Assembly: GCF_003574315.2 (NCBI RefSeq)
Contig: NZ_AP025739.1
Location: 1,798,001 to 1,862,000 of the forward strand
Origin: Capsulimonas corticalis
Lineage (GTDB): Bacteria > Armatimonadota > Armatimonadia > Armatimonadales > Capsulimonadaceae
Reading direction: 5' to 3'
Length of the DNA: 64,000 nt
Shown here: in pieces, positions 39,669 through 48,704 of the stretch
Numbering within the stretch: position 1 is the stretch's first letter
Layout of the letters: every line of letters starts with the position of its first letter
Position numbers and translations under genes: made by a program
Notes under the pieces: generated by a model
Databases searched by the model: none
The model's input: only the letters and a program-made list of their open reading frames with translations
What the model was told of the DNA's origin: nothing

Positions 39669-39893
39669 TTATGCTCGGGTATTTTCTCCCCCTCCCCCCT
39701 CAAAAGCACTGCTTTCCACGACTACATTGTAAACAGGATCCCCTTCGTAGTGCATGCGAATTATGACTGCATTGGCGTCGTCAGGAAGTGGATTTTCTAC
39801 AGTGTACAATTCATTCACCATTATATCTGAAAGCAAGCATTTGTCGATTCGAACCACTCGTTGCCCGCAACGGCCTTTCGACGTTTCTGTCAA
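39669..39893 (-). CDS. Unknown protein, copy 2 of the duplicated divergent module
   Basis: Translation from TTG at 39893 (GGGAGGG at good distance) gives 74 residues that align with 21272-21601: KCLLSDIMVNELYTVENPLP, IIRMHYEGDPVYNVVVESSA, F. A longer frame reaches into the promoter block and is not believed. The C-terminal tail is Gly-rich (FEGGGGENTRA) and shorter than in copy 1. No domain is known. Confidence 0.55.
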   Translation of the reverse strand: MTETSKGRCGQRVVRIDKCLLSDIMVNELYTVENPLPDDANAVIIRMHYEGDPVYNVVVESSAFEGGGGENTRA

Positions 39894-39980
39894 AGTAACC
39901 ACCCTCCCACGTTGAAGTGTCGTCTCTGACTCATTAGTGTCTCGTCGTGCGGGAAAAGCGTCGCGCGTTTGGGGCAATTG

Positions 39981-40021
39981 GAAAAATATTTCTGTGCAGG
40001 GCTGTGGATTTGCTGTAGAAT
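39981..40021 (+). promoter_or_regulatory. Repeated promoter block, copy B
   Basis: GAAAAATATTTC, TGTGCA (39993-39998), 17 bases and TAGAAT (40016-40021). It and copy A share the surrounding words TCATTAGTGT and GCGTCGCGC...TTTGGGGCAATTG, so about 100 bases were duplicated together. Confidence 0.65.
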
Positions 40022-40051
40022 GGCGGAAAAGATGCAAAGGATCGGGTAACC

Positions 40052-40372
40052 ATGGAGATGAGTAATTCGGGAACAGTCACCGTACAAATCGATTGTGAGG
40101 TATGCGGCGGCGTCGGCGGGCGCACGCTCCACACGACGGGAGACTTTATCCCCTGCGGAGCGTGTCGAGGAACCAAGTTTCGTCCTGAAGAGATCAACTT
40201 AGGAAACTATCTCGCCGACATGTCTGCGAAAATCAGCATCCTCACCGCAAGGGTTATATCTCTTGAGACGGATTTAGCTTCCACGCGGCAAGAACTTGCG
40301 GGCCTGGATGCCACTCTTGTCAGATCATGGAGAGAAGTTGATCACTTAGAGGACGAAATGTCTACCACCTAA
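40052..40372 (+). CDS. DnaJ-type zinc-motif protein with coiled coil
   Basis: The 106-residue protein has one CxxCxG pair unit, CEVCGGVGGRT and CGACRGTKF, as in one DnaJ zinc centre or the small ribosomal-like zinc knuckles. Residues 55-100 form a coiled coil (ISILTARVISLETDLASTRQ, ELAGLDATLVRSWREVDHLE). It may be a scaffold or chaperone partner. Driven by promoter block B. Confidence 0.55.
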   Translation: MEMSNSGTVTVQIDCEVCGGVGGRTLHTTGDFIPCGACRGTKFRPEEINLGNYLADMSAKISILTARVISLETDLASTRQELAGLDATLVRSWREVDHLEDEMSTT

Positions 40373-40408
40373 AGCTCAATTTGATCGGTAGGTCGGAATG
40401 GAGAAATC

Positions 40409-40627
40409 ATGGCCGAAGCACAAACCGCGCTCGCGAACCTGGATCACTGGACACAGACCTTCGAGAACGTGACGGCCGACGCCCGGATCAGCGAGAAGGC
40501 GGAGCACGACGTAGCGCTCGTGGTGAAGGCCGGACGGGAAGCATGGGGGCGGTACGTGGCGGCGACCGGCGGCGAGCCTGACCCCGATGTGCGCGACCGG
40601 ACGCCGGCGGCGTTCTTTGGGGCGTGA
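40409..40627 (+). CDS. AWGRYV small protein, intact copy
   Basis: The 72-residue product reads AEAQTALANLDHWTQTFENV, TADARISEKAEHDVALVVKA, GREAWGRYVAATGGEPDP and DVRDRTPAAFFGA. The first 50 residues are a charged helix; the end is Pro/Asp-rich. GGAGAAATC lies before the ATG. Three other copies (29694 altered, 23800 and 30972 decayed) lie in the accessory region. No known family is recognised. Confidence 0.65.
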   Translation: MAEAQTALANLDHWTQTFENVTADARISEKAEHDVALVVKAGREAWGRYVAATGGEPDPDVRDRTPAAFFGA

Positions 40628-40756
40628 GCCTTCCCAGGCGGTCCAGCAGAACGCCTGCGCCAGCGGAGAGGATGTTTTGGCGGTGGGCGGGATAGAGTCA
40701 AGGCAGCAACGCTCGCCAGGCGCTTCTCGCGCTGTCAATCAAGGGCATCCAATATC

Positions 40757-41323
40757 ATGATAACACTTTACACCTGGTTACCCACCCCTGTCACCGTTGT
40801 TCTGGAAGCGCATATACCACCGGACATCGGGCATTCCGCCCTGGATATTACGCACGAAGATGGCAGTAGCACTTATGTCAGCTTCTGGCCGGAAGTCGAT
40901 GGTTTGATCGGACGCTTGACCTATCCGGTGAAGCCCAGGACGATCCGCAATCCCGTCAGCTACGAAATCGAGAGTGATCGGACACAGCCTTATATGCAGC
41001 GAAAAGCGGACTTCGAGGATACGGTCGTTGGGCTCGATAAGTTGCGCATCGCCGCTGGGTGGCAAAGCGTTCAGGATTTGCCATACGATTTGAAGCGCTG
41101 GAATTGCAGCAACGTCGTCCGATTGTTAATCCTCACATCGATGGACCCAGGGCAACTGGGACTGGTCTTGAAGGCTTCCGACTTCAAACTCGAAGATATG
41201 GAAGGCGGACGTTCGATAGATCTCCTGCGCGCGACCCTTTTGGAAGTCGCGGCGTCAAACTTGTTCGACTGCAAGCCCAACGACGTCCGACGTTTGGCGA
41301 AGGCGTTAGCAGCCGTCAATTGA
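40757..41323 (+). CDS. Possible papain-like (permuted) hydrolase
   Basis: The 188-residue protein has a His-containing strand, PDIGHSALDITHEDGSSTYV, near residue 25 and a Cys in RWNCSNVVRLL near 116. The order His first, then Cys at a helix start is that of permuted papain-like folds (PPPDE and relatives), so a peptidase or amidase is possible. No further catalytic residue can be fixed. There is no signal peptide. The start is the ATG at 40757. Confidence 0.4.
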   Translation: MITLYTWLPTPVTVVLEAHIPPDIGHSALDITHEDGSSTYVSFWPEVDGLIGRLTYPVKPRTIRNPVSYEIESDRTQPYMQRKADFEDTVVGLDKLRIAAGWQSVQDLPYDLKRWNCSNVVRLLILTSMDPGQLGLVLKASDFKLEDMEGGRSIDLLRATLLEVAASNLFDCKPNDVRRLAKALAAVN

Positions 41324-41637
41324 GATCTTTCTTGGCGCCGCCGGAGCGGATGGCTTCCCTGAGGCTCCCGCGCGCGGGAGGGCAATTAACGCCCCAGACA
41401 TGTCGAAGAAATCGACATGTCCCTAAAATGTGTCGACATTTTGCCGGTTTTTCGACAGATCGCTCCCCAAACCATATCTATCCGTCAATGGTTTCGTAAA
41501 ATCTATACAATATATACATATCGTGTACAATTCTTACGGTGTAATCACACCATGAGCCACCAAGCGCGACGATGTGATTCAGTATATGCGATCCGTCCAC
41601 GTCAGCAAAGGATCCAATCTGAGCGAGGGGCACCCAC

Positions 41638-42159
41638 GTGTACCGCTCCTATCTGGACAATCTGGTGGCGACGGGCGATCTCAGCAAAGTCGGTAAGGGC
41701 ATGTACGTGTTGCCCGGCGCCGAGCCCTCCCTCTACCGCAGCTTCGTCGAAGTGGCGGCGGCGATTCCTGGCTCCGTAATTGCCCTGACCAGCGCCCTGA
41801 GCTTCCACGACATCGGCGCACAGCTTCCCCGGGCCGTTTGGGTCGCATTCCCCCGGCAATCCCGGTCTTATGTGCCGGCCGGCGTTGAGACGTCGGTGGA
41901 AAGCGTCCGTATGGATCGCAAGGTTCTCAGCGATGGTGTGGAGGAGCATACGATCGAGGGGGTGACCGTTCGGATCCATTCGGCGGAGAAGACCCTGGCG
42001 GATTGCTTCAAGTACCTGGGGCGCGTCGGCCTGGACGAGACGCTGGAGGCGCTGAAAGACGCATGGAACAAAGACAAGCTCGACATGGACATGCTGTTTG
42101 AGTACGCCAGCCGTGATCGCGTTTGGAATAAGATGAAACCCTATATTGAGATGGCGTAG
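41638..42159 (+). CDS. abiEi: AbiEi-like antitoxin, partner not found
   Basis: The product matches AbiEi antitoxins: a winged-helix end (SYLDNLVATGDLSKVGKGMY), VLPGAEPSLYRSFVEVAAAI, then ALTSALSFHDIGAQLPRAVW and a middle VTVRIHSAEKTLADCFKYLG, with a helical C-terminus. The GTG start has GAGGGG before it. The 5' part of the HTH seems to lie in a different frame upstream (DVIQYMRSVHVSKGSNLSEG), so the gene is truncated or frameshifted at its start. The AbiEii toxin that should follow is absent; the ATG after the stop opens only 19 codons. Confidence 0.75.
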   Translation: MYRSYLDNLVATGDLSKVGKGMYVLPGAEPSLYRSFVEVAAAIPGSVIALTSALSFHDIGAQLPRAVWVAFPRQSRSYVPAGVETSVESVRMDRKVLSDGVEEHTIEGVTVRIHSAEKTLADCFKYLGRVGLDETLEALKDAWNKDKLDMDMLFEYASRDRVWNKMKPYIEMA

Positions 42160-42237
42160 AAGCAATGACGCAGAATGTGGACTTCATGATGTGCGGCCAT
42201 TACAGCCCAGATATCATCCAGTAGTGGACCCGGCAAA

Positions 42238-42273
42238 AAGAAGCCCCGTCTCCATTGGAGACGGGGGCTTCTT
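42238..42273. terminator. Terminator after AbiEi gene
   Basis: AAGAAGCCCCGTCTCC and GGAGACGGGGGCTTCTT pair around ATT with one bulged G. Its A-rich left flank and T-run right flank allow termination from either side. Confidence 0.8.
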
Positions 42274-42515
42274 TGGTGTTATGATATTGACATCGGAGGA
42301 AGAGAACTTATTCCGCGTTGATCTGCTTCCGCCGCGCCGGAATCAATTTCCTGTAAAGATCACATACCGACATTGCGAATTACTGTGAAGGGCGATCAGC
42401 TCATGTGGGTCATTACTCTTGACGTCGGCGCGCTCAAGTGTGGATCGATAGAAAACGATCGGCGATCTCCTGGGGATGCGTTCGGAGCTTACAGTATAAT
42501 TCACTTGGGCAAAAC

Positions 42516-42812
42516 ATGAAGATTATCGTTACGCTGCTGATTTTTCTGCTATTGCTCGCGCCCGTGAAATTTTTGAGTCTCTATTCTCAGCAGCATGTCA
42601 AAGTTCCGCCTTCGTCCGCGTCCACGGACGACCGATTTGAATACTACGTCCAGCATTTTCGATGCTCGTACCTGGACGCGAGCCAGGAAATGGTGGACTA
42701 TAAGGCTTTGCTCCCGGAGGTTCGGTCCCAGCAGGATCGCGATGAACTGAACGCGTTGCATCGGAGTCATCTTCGTTACCTCAAAATGCTTGCCTCCCAC
42801 TCTCGTCACTAA
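42516..42812 (+). CDS. Small exported or anchored protein (98 aa)
   Basis: From ATG 42516 the product starts with a hydrophobic signal (MKIIVTLLIFLLLLAPVKFL), then a small soluble part (DDRFEYYVQHFRCSYLDASQ; EVRSQQDRDELNALHRSHLR). TATAAT lies at 42494-42499, 16 bases before the start. The ribosome site is weak. No domain is recognised. Confidence 0.55.
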   Translation: MKIIVTLLIFLLLLAPVKFLSLYSQQHVKVPPSSASTDDRFEYYVQHFRCSYLDASQEMVDYKALLPEVRSQQDRDELNALHRSHLRYLKMLASHSRH

Positions 42813-42916
42813 CACTCACGTCAAAATGCAGGAGGTCGCGGGGACTGCGTTTACGGCAATGGCGCGCGACCAGCGCGGCCTCCCTGGCGGGAGGATTTTG
42901 ATCGGCTTCTGGAGGA

Positions 42917-45283
42917 TCACCGCTCGGGGATGACTGGCCTTGTCGTAAAATCCGGCGTGACGATGTCTTTCCGGCGAGAATGCGGTGACACTGACAGGCG
43001 CTCGATCCGGCCGGATCGATAAACGCACTCCACGAGGGTTCGCTGCGGGGCGTGCAGTTTGAAGTGGACATCCCACGCTTCGGGCCAGGCGGGCAGCAGA
43101 AGGATCTTGTTTCCGACAGGCTGGAGGAGCATGAGCTGAGTGGTCTCCAAAAGGTTGCCGCCGTGATTCTGGTCGGGCAGCCAATCGAAGTTCGGGCCCC
43201 AAGTGGCCGGCCAGCGGTGGGCCGGGTTTGAGTTGGCGCATTTGACCCGCAGGATGCGCGCGGCTTCGTCGGAAAGGCCCAGGATCGCTGCGCAGTTACC
43301 GTCGTATCCCCACCCGACGTCCAGATGGTTTACCCGCCGTGCGTAAGAGGCGCGGGCGATCTCCAGGTCGGGGCGGCCCACTCCATAGAGCCGGAAGGGC
43401 CATACCGCGTACATCTCCGGATTCTCAACGTTGGAGCGTTCCGGGCCGTATGTCTGCGCGGGGGCCAGGACGCGCCGTTTCGCTCCGTCCGCTTCGACTT
43501 CTTCGAGAGGGACGACCGGGGCGGCGGTTTTCATGTGGGCGAAGAACTTCCGCTGCGCCAGTGTGGTCAGGGAGTCGGGGAGGGCGCAGAGCCGGGCCGT
43601 AATCTCGTTCAGTCCCGCCGTGGTCGGCATGTCGTTGACGACGCCGGTTCGGAACGTCTCGATCGACTGCGCCGGATCCAGCCGCACTCGCCCCTGGGCG
43701 TCCTTGGCAAAGCGGGTGTCGAAGTAGGTCAATACCGAGACGGCCATGGGCAGCACGCGGTCCTTCAGGAAACGCTTGTCCTGGGTGTAGTCCCAGCGGT
43801 CCAGGAGGAGCGCGACCAGCTCCGGCCCTTGATTCCAGGCGTACCGCCACCAGGGGCTATCCACGTCTTGGGGATGCTTGCCTTTGCGATCCCAGCCATA
43901 GTCCGAGTTCGCGTATGTGCCCCACACCGTCATCGTCTCCGGAAAGTAACTGCCTTCCGCCCCGTGATAGAGGCGTGTCCGGGCTTCGGCGAGCGGGCGC
44001 GCCCGCTCGTAGAGCTGGAAGAACGGATCCATCATCTCGGCGTCGCCAGACGCGGGCATCGGGTGATACATGTGCCGGATGTTCTGATACCAGTGCGGGT
44101 CGCCCCATTGACGCCAGTCCGCGTTAAGCTCCTTGCCTTCCTTCTTCGGCTCGACGGTGAAGACGCCGCCATTGAACTTGATTGGGTAGACGCCTCGCCC
44201 CTGGCACGCCTGCATGTAACGCTGGAGCGTATATGCGCGCGTCACCGGGGAGCGTACCTCCGCGCCGGGGGAATCCGCGCCCCGATCGCCTCCCGCCACC
44301 ACCCAGGAGCGGTCCCAATAGGCGCGCCACCAGGCTGACGTGCGCCGGAGCGCCGCTTCCCAATCGGCGGAGCGGCTGGCGGCTCCGCGCGCCGCCGCGA
44401 TCCACTCCGCTGCGGTCTCGGTTTGCAGGCACGGGGCCGCCGCCCGCAGAGCGAAGGACCGGACGGGAGAGGGCGTGGCGAGGACATCGTCCCCGGTCGC
44501 CGTGAAGCCCGAGCCGGTCAGCCAGCCGCCGAATGTGCGGCGCCGGAGCGGGTCGGCGATCGCGTCGGACGCCGACTCCAGCGACTGCGTCCGCAGCGTC
44601 TCGCGGAATGCGGGGGATGTCTCGTTGCGGTGAAGCCAGGTCACGGCGTCGCGGGCGGCGGGCGGGAAGAGATCCGCGGATTCGACCAGCGGGAAAGGCG
44701 CTCCCAGCATCGTCCAGGCGGAATTCTTCTCCTCGTCGGTGGAGAGCGTCCGCACCTCCCGCCGCCAGCTCTCCACGCGCGCCTGCACTCGCACGGGCCC
44801 AGCCGCTTCCCCGACACAGTGAATCACCGGCTGCTCCGAATCGACAAACACCCGCAGAACGACCCGCCCCTCATTTTCCCCCGCCGAGATCTCACAGACT
44901 CCGTCGCGCAGACGCAGCGCTTGATGGAACGGAGCGCCGGCGGCGAATGGGCTGGGCGTGAGCGAGACGCGCACCTGGCCCACCTTGAGCAGGCGGGCGA
45001 TCTCGCTGAAGGCGTCGCTGCGGCTAATGAGGAAGAGAAGATCGCCGCCTTCCTCCACCCAGAGGTTGATTCCCACCTCCCCATTCCCCAGCGGCATGGA
45101 GCCGGCCGAGTCTTTGCTGGGCGTCGTCCAGACGACATCGCTCTCCGCCGTCCAGTGCGTCGCCTCGGCGGTTTCGTTTGTGGCGCCCTGGGACATCAGC
45201 GCGGCTTCCGCGTCCTGGCCGAAGAGAAATGGGGCCGCCAGCATCGATCCAAGACTTGCCTTTAACAGATCTCGCCTGTTCAT
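42917..45283 (-). CDS. Secreted DUF5703-type glycoside hydrolase-like protein
   Basis: From the ATG with GGAGG seven bases upstream, the product is 788 residues with a twin-arginine signal (NRRDLLKASLGSMLAAPFLF). The first 270 residues are a beta-rich domain that begins WTTPSKDSAGSMPLGNGEVG and GINLWVEEGGDLLFLISRSD, as in DUF5703 and GH95-like enzymes. The rest is an (alpha/alpha)6-type region with WRQWGDPHWYQNIRHMYHPM, GAEGSYFPETMTVWGTY and GGNLLETTQLMLLQP. It likely acts on plant or microbial polysaccharide outside the cytoplasm. It stands downstream of the rhamnulose aldolase gene on the same strand. Confidence 0.75.
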   Translation of the reverse strand: MNRRDLLKASLGSMLAAPFLFGQDAEAALMSQGATNETAEATHWTAESDVVWTTPSKDSAGSMPLGNGEVGINLWVEEGGDLLFLISRSDAFSEIARLLKVGQVRVSLTPSPFAAGAPFHQALRLRDGVCEISAGENEGRVVLRVFVDSEQPVIHCVGEAAGPVRVQARVESWRREVRTLSTDEEKNSAWTMLGAPFPLVESADLFPPAARDAVTWLHRNETSPAFRETLRTQSLESASDAIADPLRRRTFGGWLTGSGFTATGDDVLATPSPVRSFALRAAAPCLQTETAAEWIAAARGAASRSADWEAALRRTSAWWRAYWDRSWVVAGGDRGADSPGAEVRSPVTRAYTLQRYMQACQGRGVYPIKFNGGVFTVEPKKEGKELNADWRQWGDPHWYQNIRHMYHPMPASGDAEMMDPFFQLYERARPLAEARTRLYHGAEGSYFPETMTVWGTYANSDYGWDRKGKHPQDVDSPWWRYAWNQGPELVALLLDRWDYTQDKRFLKDRVLPMAVSVLTYFDTRFAKDAQGRVRLDPAQSIETFRTGVVNDMPTTAGLNEITARLCALPDSLTTLAQRKFFAHMKTAAPVVPLEEVEADGAKRRVLAPAQTYGPERSNVENPEMYAVWPFRLYGVGRPDLEIARASYARRVNHLDVGWGYDGNCAAILGLSDEAARILRVKCANSNPAHRWPATWGPNFDWLPDQNHGGNLLETTQLMLLQPVGNKILLLPAWPEAWDVHFKLHAPQRTLVECVYRSGRIERLSVSPHSRRKDIVTPDFTTRPVIPER

Positions 45284-45383
45284 CATTGATCCTCCGGATT
45301 CCATTGTTCACATGCTCTCACTCGCGATTGTCGCTTTTGATTGTTGCTTTTCGTCTCTCGGGCGGGCTTGAAGAACGGCTGCG

Positions 45384-47573
45384 TTATCGTAGGAACGCCT
45401 CGTGAAGACCGCCGTCGATGGACAAGATCTGACCCGTGGTCTTGGCGAGTCGGCGCGACAGAAGCAAGAACACGGCCTCGGCCTGGTCGGCCGCCGTGAT
45501 GGGCTCCTTGAGCAGGGTGCGGTCGGCGTAGAACTGGGCAAGCCGGTCGCGCAGAGTTTCGTCCGCTTCCTCCTCCGAATAGCCGACGCCGTATTTGATC
45601 AGGCTGGCGATCACCCGGTCGCGCGGGAACATCGCACTGCCCTGCACCACGGTGGCGGGGGCGACGCCGTTTACCCGAATGCGCGGCGCGAGCTCCATGG
45701 CCAGTTCGCGCACCAGATGGTTCGCAGCGGCCTTGCTGGCGTCGTAAGCAAAACTGCCTCGCTTCGCCACCACTCCATTCACCGATGTCATGAGCACCAG
45801 GCTGCCGCCGCTCAAATCCTGCGCGTCCCAGATGCGCCGCATCTCATCAGCGACAAGATAGCTTCCGGTGACATTCACCGCGAATGTCCGCGCCCACATC
45901 TCATCCGGAATATGCCCCGATGCATCCGGCGCGGCGACGATGCCGGCGGTGACCACCACCGAATCGACGCCGCCATAGGCAAGGATCGCCGTATCCAGAG
46001 CCGCGCGGATGCTGGCGCGGTCGGTAATATCGGCCCCAAGGCCAATCGCCGGGCCGCATCCCGAGATCCCGCTCCCCGCCACGCCGACGCCCATGCCGAC
46101 CTGGGCGACGATCGCTTCGGAGGTGGCCCTGGCGGCCTGCGCGTCCCGGTCAATGGCGACGATATGCGCGCCCTCCGACGCGAGCCGGTATGCGACCTCT
46201 CGCCCGATGCCGCTGCCCGCGCCGACAACCGCGATGACTTGCCGCGCCAGCTCCTTCTCCGGCGGCATGCGCCGCAGCTTGGCCTCTTCCATTAGCCAGT
46301 ATTCGATGTCGAAGGCTTCCTGAGCCGGCAGAGCTACATATTCGTCGATGGCTTCCGCGCCGCGCATCACCTCGACGGCGCAGTTGTAGAACTCGGCCGT
46401 GACGCGCGCCTCGCTCTTATCTTTCCCCCAGGCGATCATCCCCAGACCGGGTATGAGGATCACCGTTGGGTTCGGGTCGCGCATGGCGGGCGAATCGGGT
46501 CGCTTGCACGCCTGGTAGTAGGCCGAATAGTCTCGCCGGTACTGCGCCAGGCCCGCCGCCAGGCTCGCCTTCAGGGCCGCCGCGTCCTGCGTTTGGGGGT
46601 CCCAGGCGACGTACAGCGGCTTGATCTTGGTGCGCAGGAAATGGTCGGGACAGCTGGCGCCCAGAGCGGACAGGCGTGGCGCGTCGTGGCTGCTGATAAA
46701 GCGCAGGATCTGGTCGTCGTCCTGAACGGCGGCCACAAGGCGCTTGTTCTGGGATACTTGTCCGCGCAGCCACGGCAGGATCTGGGCGAACACCGCTGCG
46801 CGCCGTTCGGCGTCCAGGCTCTCGTATTTGGCCCCTCCAAATGTCCGCTCACCGCGATCGCGCGCCTCAATGTACCACGCGGCCTTTTCAATGATATCGA
46901 GCGTAAGGTGGTAACACTCCTTGTCATCATCCGCCCAATTGATCAGCCCGTGCTGGCCGAGGAGGACGCCTTTCGCGTCCGGGCGCTCGCGATGGATCTC
47001 CCGCAGCTTCAGGCCCAATTCCAGCCCAGGGCGCCGCCAGGGCGTGTGGAGGATATCATCGCCGTAAATCTCGCGGGTGAGCTGATCCGCATTACGGCTC
47101 GCCGCCACGGCGATCACGGCGTTCGGATGCATATGATCGATAAACTTTTTCGGGACGAACGCATGCAGCGGGGTGTCGATCGAGGCGGCTCGCGGGTTGA
47201 GATTGAAGGCGCAATGGGCGTACATCGCCGCCATTTGGTCCTCCGCGTCCGTTTCCGGACCGCGCGGCTCGATGGCTTCATACACCTGTTTCAAGGCGAG
47301 AACCTTGCTTTCATACAGCGATGCGAAGTTCTCACGCGTGCTGGTGCGCAGGTCGCCGCCAGACCCTTTCACCCAGAGCGTCTCCACGGCGTCCCCGGTG
47401 ACCGGGTCCCGCTCCATGATCTTCGACGACGTGTTGCCGCCGCCTGTGTTGGTGATCCGCCCGTCGGCGCCCAGAAGATTCGAGCGGTAGACCAGGCGGT
47501 CCACCGGAGAAAGGAGGTCGGCCTGGGCGTCGTCCCAGAGATCCTGGACAAATTGAAAAGAACGTTCGGACAT
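45384..47573 (-). CDS. rhaEW: Bifunctional rhamnulose-1-phosphate aldolase / lactaldehyde dehydrogenase
   Basis: This 729-residue fusion has a class II aldolase domain first (about 25-330: VYRSNLLGADGRITNTGGGN, then HALFAFVPKK-type segment HAFVPKKFIDHMHPNAVIAV with metal-binding His, and VLLGQHGLINWA). Then a short-chain dehydrogenase domain starts at about 440 (VAVVGAGSGIGREVAYRLAS) with catalytic SVNGVV...YDASKAA. Together they split L-rhamnulose-1-phosphate into DHAP and lactaldehyde and oxidise the latter. Such fusions are known from Bacillus and relatives. The gene is divergent from the DeoR regulator, which is its likely controller. Confidence 0.9.
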   Translation of the reverse strand: MSERSFQFVQDLWDDAQADLLSPVDRLVYRSNLLGADGRITNTGGGNTSSKIMERDPVTGDAVETLWVKGSGGDLRTSTRENFASLYESKVLALKQVYEAIEPRGPETDAEDQMAAMYAHCAFNLNPRAASIDTPLHAFVPKKFIDHMHPNAVIAVAASRNADQLTREIYGDDILHTPWRRPGLELGLKLREIHRERPDAKGVLLGQHGLINWADDDKECYHLTLDIIEKAAWYIEARDRGERTFGGAKYESLDAERRAAVFAQILPWLRGQVSQNKRLVAAVQDDDQILRFISSHDAPRLSALGASCPDHFLRTKIKPLYVAWDPQTQDAAALKASLAAGLAQYRRDYSAYYQACKRPDSPAMRDPNPTVILIPGLGMIAWGKDKSEARVTAEFYNCAVEVMRGAEAIDEYVALPAQEAFDIEYWLMEEAKLRRMPPEKELARQVIAVVGAGSGIGREVAYRLASEGAHIVAIDRDAQAARATSEAIVAQVGMGVGVAGSGISGCGPAIGLGADITDRASIRAALDTAILAYGGVDSVVVTAGIVAAPDASGHIPDEMWARTFAVNVTGSYLVADEMRRIWDAQDLSGGSLVLMTSVNGVVAKRGSFAYDASKAAANHLVRELAMELAPRIRVNGVAPATVVQGSAMFPRDRVIASLIKYGVGYSEEEADETLRDRLAQFYADRTLLKEPITAADQAEAVFLLLSRRLAKTTGQILSIDGGLHEAFLR

Positions 47574-47664
47574 AGTGGCTAAGATGCTCCTTCGCGCTGG
47601 CAGTGCATGAATATGTTGTTAATTGTGGTTTAATGTGGATTATACACCAGGAATACAAAGATTG

Positions 47665-47681
47665 AGACTCGAAACGAGTCT
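47665..47681. promoter_or_regulatory. Inverted repeat between aldolase and DeoR genes
   Basis: AGACTCG and CGAGTCT flank AAA in the divergent gap, with CAAAGA/TCTTTG words outside. An operator for the DeoR protein is the obvious guess. Confidence 0.45.
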
Positions 47682-47836
47682 TTGTTTTGAGAAAACCCAA
47701 TATTTGCGAATTGATATGTGAGATATTCTTGACAGCGATGTGGGAATCTGTTATAGTGACAGCGTGCGAACCGCGGGATACGCCGGAGGGTTGCGCAGAA
47801 ATCCGCGCTGGCGGCGCCGACGGGAGTAAGAGTGAT

Positions 47837-48604
47837 ATGTTAGCAGCAGAGCGTCAGCGAGAGATCGCGATCATCGTGGACCGGGAACGCGGTGTGCGCG
47901 TCTCGCAATTGGCGCAGCAGTTTCAGGTCGCCGACGAGACCATTCGACGGGACCTGGAGAAATTGGAGGCCGAAGGCAAGCTGGTGCGCAGCCACGGCGG
48001 CGCGATGGCGGCGCAGCATGGCGGGCGCGAGGCGACCAGCACCGAGCGCGCGGTGAGCTTCGTGCCGGAGAAAGCCGCCATCGCGCGCCGGGCCGTGGAG
48101 TGGATCGAGGAAGGGGACACCGTGATGGTGGACGCGAGCTCGACCGCGCTGCATCTCGTGCAGCTTATTCCCGATATTCCGCTCACCCTCTTGACCAACA
48201 GTCTTCAGGTTTGCAACGTGCTGGCCGAACGACGGCATATCCGTGTTGTGTGCACCGGCGGCACGCTCGCCCCCGCATCGCTCTCATTCCTTGGATCGCG
48301 CGCCGAGCAGATGCTGTCGGATTACCATGTCAACCATCTGTTCTTCTCATGCACCGGAATCGACTTTGAATTCGGCCTGAGCGACGTGAACGAGGCGCAG
48401 GCGACCATGAAACAGCGCATGCTGGCGATCTCGGATCACAACTATCTGCTGGTGAACAAAAGCAAATTTGGCGTCCGCTCCCTCCGGCGGTTCGGCAGCC
48501 TGAGCGACATCAAAACGGTGGTCACCGTGGAAGACCTCGATCCGGCGATTATCGCGGGACTGGCGAACTTCGGCATTGATGTCGCCATCGCCGCCAACAA
48601 TTAG
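47837..48604 (+). CDS. DeoR-family sugar regulator
   Basis: The 255-residue product starts with the DeoR HTH (ERQREIAIIVDRERGVRVSQ, LAQQFQVADETIRRDLEKLE, GKLVRSHGGAM) and continues with the sugar-phosphate-sensing domain (EGDTVMVDASSTALHLVQLI; TLLTNSLQVCNVLAERRHIR; VVCTGGTL). Residues near DASST and TNS bind the phospho-sugar in this family. It lies between divergent aldolase genes, so it probably represses the rhamnose/fucose catabolic genes until a sugar phosphate appears. The longer frame upstream is non-coding leader. Confidence 0.9.
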   Translation: MLAAERQREIAIIVDRERGVRVSQLAQQFQVADETIRRDLEKLEAEGKLVRSHGGAMAAQHGGREATSTERAVSFVPEKAAIARRAVEWIEEGDTVMVDASSTALHLVQLIPDIPLTLLTNSLQVCNVLAERRHIRVVCTGGTLAPASLSFLGSRAEQMLSDYHVNHLFFSCTGIDFEFGLSDVNEAQATMKQRMLAISDHNYLLVNKSKFGVRSLRRFGSLSDIKTVVTVEDLDPAIIAGLANFGIDVAIAANN

Positions 48605-48704
48605 CGGAGACGCCATAACGCCGCCTGCCGTTTCATCGCGCGACAAGCGGCGTCCAGTCTCAACGAAGCACATGAATTTATTAGATTCTTTGGAGATTAT
48701 CGCT

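Noticed and set aside
17400-42800. Insertion sequence or integrase in the accessory region
   Set aside because: I looked for transposase DDE/HUH motifs and tyrosine or serine recombinase motifs and found none, despite repeats that suggest mobility.
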